From positions 1 to 7,467 of the forward strand of contig CAMATV010000163.1 in NCBI GenBank assembly GCA_945861235.1: a DNA stretch of 7,467 nucleotides. The letters run 5' to 3'. The translations under genes and the position numbers were made by a program. The notes below the pieces were generated by a model. It saw nothing but the letters and a program-made list of their open reading frames with translations. It had not been told where the DNA came from and searched no databases. Of the stretch, positions 5,651 to 7,467 are shown piece after piece. Position 1 is the stretch's first letter. The number at the start of each line of letters is the position of its first letter. Source of the DNA: Opitutus sp. GAS368 (lineage in GTDB: Bacteria; Verrucomicrobiota; Verrucomicrobiia; Opitutales; Opitutaceae).

Positions 5651-6227
5651 GGAGAGAGTTTGTTTTCGCTGCTTCGCGCGTGGCTTTGACGAGCGTCTTG
5701 ACCGCCTCGTCGACGTTGGCGCGGACTTTCTTCGCCATCAGGTCGATGAACAGGACACCGTTGAGGTGATCGGTTTCGTGCTGGATGCAGCGGGCGAAAA
5801 GGCCGTCGCAGGCCAGCACATGGGGTAAGCCCCGTTCATCTTGGAATTTTACCGTGATCGCGTCGGGGCGGGAGATGTCGCCGCGGATTTTAGGAAAAGA
5901 AAGGCAGCCCTCCTCGTAAAGATAGTCGGCCGTGCCGCGGGTGACGGTGATCTCGGGATTGGCGATCGTCATCGGCATGATGAGGTCGAGGGGCAGTTTG
6001 ACGCCGTCGAGCTCCCAGGTGAAATCGGGCTCCGCCTCACTGAGGTCGATCACGCAGAGTTGGAGTGCGCGGCCAATTTGCTGAGCGGCGAGGCCGATGC
6101 CTGCGGCCGCGTGCATGGTGGCGATCATCTCGCGAGCGAGCGCGGCGAGGTCGGCGTCGAAGGCGGAGATACGCACGCCTTTTTTTCGCAAGATGGGATC
6201 GTTGTAGTGAACAATTCGCAGAGACAT
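5634..6227 (-). CDS. def: Peptide deformylase
   Basis: Removes the formyl group from the N-terminal formylmethionine of nascent proteins; a metal-dependent cytoplasmic enzyme acting at the ribosome exit. The 197-residue protein has all three family motifs: GIGLAAQQIG (43-52), EEGCLSFP (105-112) with metal ligand C108, and QHETDHLNG (149-157) with metal ligands H150 and H154 and catalytic E151. An insertion-like segment about residues 63-90 (EAEPDFTWELDGVKLPLDLI) separates motifs 1 and 2. I chose ATG 6227 because MSLRIVHYNDPILRKKG is the expected N-terminus; the frame stays open to 6590, but that extension is Arg/Pro/Ser-rich and antisense to the gene at 6290. The usual partner fmt is not adjacent. 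It overlaps the downstream oxidoreductase and is divergent from the unknown gene to its right. Confidence 0.96.
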   Translation of the reverse strand: MSLRIVHYNDPILRKKGVRISAFDADLAALAREMIATMHAAAGIGLAAQQIGRALQLCVIDLSEAEPDFTWELDGVKLPLDLIMPMTIANPEITVTRGTADYLYEEGCLSFPKIRGDISRPDAITVKFQDERGLPHVLACDGLFARCIQHETDHLNGVLFIDLMAKKVRANVDEAVKTLVKATREAAKTNSLHEPKI

Positions 6228-6250
6228 CGGTCGGTGTAGCCGTGAGCGTG

Positions 6251-6275
6251 GGTTTGCATCCGACGCCCGCAAACC
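6251..6275. promoter_or_regulatory. Dyad in the divergent def / membrane-protein promoter region
   Basis: GGTTTGC (6251-6257) and GCAAACC (6269-6275) form a perfect 7-bp inverted repeat with an 11-bp centre. The two divergent start codons (6227 and 6290) are only 62 bp apart, so the dyad fills the middle of their shared upstream region. It could be an operator for a dimeric regulator or a small hairpin in a leader. No clear -10/-35 pair is visible on either strand; a minus-strand TTAAGTAT near 6278-6285 is a weak -10 candidate for def. Confidence 0.4.
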
Positions 6276-6289
6276 AATACTTAACACCG

Positions 6290-7467
6290 ATGAGCGCCCC
6301 TGCCCCCACGTCCACGAAGCCGATTGCCGCGATTGCGCAGGTGATCGCCGGGCTGGTGTTGGCGTTGGCGGCGTGGATGTTGCCGGCCAATCTGAAGTCG
6401 GTGAGTCCGGCGTTGCTGCGTGCTGCCGGAGCCGACACCCCGAGCTTGGGTGCCTTCGGTCGCGATCTGGTTGATTTGGAGAAGACGGGTCCGGCGGCTC
6501 TCGTACTCGCGGCCGCGCAAGCGACGGACGACCCGCGGGCACCCGCTCTGGCGATTGCGATCGGCACGCTCTCGTCGCGGCTGCCGGCATTGGTCGCGTG
6601 GGGTGGGTGGGATCCGTTTCTCGATCCGCTTTTCAACCTGCGGACTGACACGGGCCGGCGGGCGAGCACGCCAGTCCTGACTTTTTTCATTCCGGAAGCG
6701 GCGCGGGCCAAACTCCGTGCTTACTTGGGCAACACGGGCTCCCTCGGGGTGCAGTCACTGCTGTTGACGCGCGATGTGACGGCAACGGGTGGGTTCGTCC
6801 CGGCGACGAGGGCTGGCGGACAGCCGCTGGACGCGCTGATCCTCTTGACGGGTTTGCTCTATCAAGGAGAGCGGCTTTCGCCGCCGCTCCAGCGAGAATT
6901 GCGCGCGCTGGCGGAGGCGGCGGTGACGAAGAAACAGCTCGGTGAACTCGAGCCATTTTTCATGGACCTGCTGTCGCTCGGTCGCCGACTGGATTGGACG
7001 CAGTTATGTGAACTGCTCCGTCGGGCCGAGAGCACGAAGACGGTGAGCGAGTTTGCGCACCTCGCCCGCGTCGCGCCGGATCAGTTGCCGCTGATCTACT
7101 CGGCGGCGCTGTTTTCTGATTCGGCGGATCGGGTGGCGAGTTACTTGATTTTGTTTGGTAAGAATGGATTGGCCGATCTGCGGCTCGCGCTCGGCCAAGG
7201 GCAAGGCGCCGTGCGGCTGCTGACTTCGCGCCAAGTGCCCGTCAATCGTGCGAGTGGGCTAGCGCTGGATGCGGTCTCGTCGTTTGCGCTCCTGCATCCG
7301 CAGCTCACGCTCTTCATTAAATACCTTGGCTACGCTCTGGGTGCCTGGCTCGCGCTGCGCGGACTCGATCGTTGGTTGGATTCGCCCCGCGATTTTCGCC
7401 TGCCGGCGCTGGCGCGGCCTCGGATGCGCAGCGGGCTGTTGGCCGTGCTGTTTGCGGCACTGCTGAT
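6290..7467 (+). CDS. Unrecognised membrane-anchored protein, 3' end beyond window
   Basis: I do not recognise this protein. The frame from ATG 6290 runs 392 codons without a stop to the window edge. Residues 11-31 (IAAIAQVIAGLVLALAAWML and neighbours) are hydrophobic and look like an uncleaved signal anchor. Residues about 33-330 form a largely soluble, Ala/Leu/Arg-rich region, probably extracytoplasmic, with many likely helices; residues about 85-125 include the aromatic stretch LVAWGGWDPFLDPLFNLRTD. A second membrane segment lies about 339-356 (LTLFIKYLGYALGAWLALRG) and a third begins about 382 (GLLAVLFAALL). There is no P-loop, obvious metal site or repeat. GTG codons at 6242 and 6248 are alternative starts but would cover the dyad in the promoter. 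It is divergent from def and shows the same codon bias as its neighbours, so I see no sign of recent transfer. Reality of the gene is well supported by frame length and codon pattern; function is open. Confidence 0.75.
   Translation, partial: MSAPAPTSTKPIAAIAQVIAGLVLALAAWMLPANLKSVSPALLRAAGADTPSLGAFGRDLVDLEKTGPAALVLAAAQATDDPRAPALAIAIGTLSSRLPALVAWGGWDPFLDPLFNLRTDTGRRASTPVLTFFIPEAARAKLRAYLGNTGSLGVQSLLLTRDVTATGGFVPATRAGGQPLDALILLTGLLYQGERLSPPLQRELRALAEAAVTKKQLGELEPFFMDLLSLGRRLDWTQLCELLRRAESTKTVSEFAHLARVAPDQLPLIYSAALFSDSADRVASYLILFGKNGLADLRLALGQGQGAVRLLTSRQVPVNRASGLALDAVSSFALLHPQLTLFIKYLGYALGAWLALRGLDRWLDSPRDFRLPALARPRMRSGLLAVLFAALL

Noticed and set aside
4985..5689. Open frame of 234 codons on the plus strand
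   Set aside because: Antisense to the oxidoreductase gene and shows typical mirror composition.
6228..6590. Upstream extension of the def frame to 6590
   Set aside because: The extra 121 residues are Arg/Pro/Ser-rich, match no deformylase N-terminus, and are antisense to the gene starting at 6290.

Overview
This window looks like a chromosomal segment from a high-GC Gram-negative bacterium, most likely Verrucomicrobiota near Opitutaceae. That placement is inferred from GC-rich codon use, near-absence of Shine-Dalgarno motifs, and protein types I associate with that group: a PIN-PhoH ATPase, a DUF6580 membrane protein and a Gfo/Idh/MocA oxidoreductase with an LDHGHIYG nucleotide-binding loop. 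No search was run. I see no rRNA, tRNA, CRISPR array, transposase or phage gene.

Layout. (1) 1-506, minus: N-terminal part of a serine O-acetyltransferase (cysteine biosynthesis), cut by the left edge. (2) 507-704: intergenic, divergent from phoH. (3) 705-2288, plus: PIN-PhoH ATPase, with two DnaA-box-like sequences just before its second possible start codon. (4) 2366-4237, minus: a four-gene run read as vapB, vapC, PduO-type cob(I)alamin adenosyltransferase and DUF6580 membrane protein. vapB/vapC overlap and vapC/adenosyltransferase are 6 bp apart; the DUF6580 gene either starts after a 134-bp leader or overlaps through GTGA. (5) 4238-4573: 336 bp without a gene, holding several inverted repeats, including a strong hairpin behind the oxidoreductase gene. 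(6) 4574-6227, minus: def (peptide deformylase) followed by the overlapping Gfo/Idh/MocA gene. (7) 6228-6289: short divergent promoter region with a 7-bp dyad. (8) 6290-7467, plus: unrecognised membrane-anchored protein, cut by the right edge.

How the genes work together. Most are housekeeping: cysteine synthesis, nascent-protein deformylation, an RNA-associated ATPase, and cobalamin activation. The adenosyltransferase and the DUF6580 protein may form a cobalamin-linked pair, with the membrane protein as a candidate transporter; this is inference from position. The VapBC pair sits upstream in the same transcription direction and may share its mRNA.

I did not find a convincing new multi-gene system. 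The best leads are the adenosyltransferase-DUF6580 pairing, the tandem DnaA-like boxes at phoH, the REP-like hairpin at 4538-4556, and the unknown membrane protein at the right edge.
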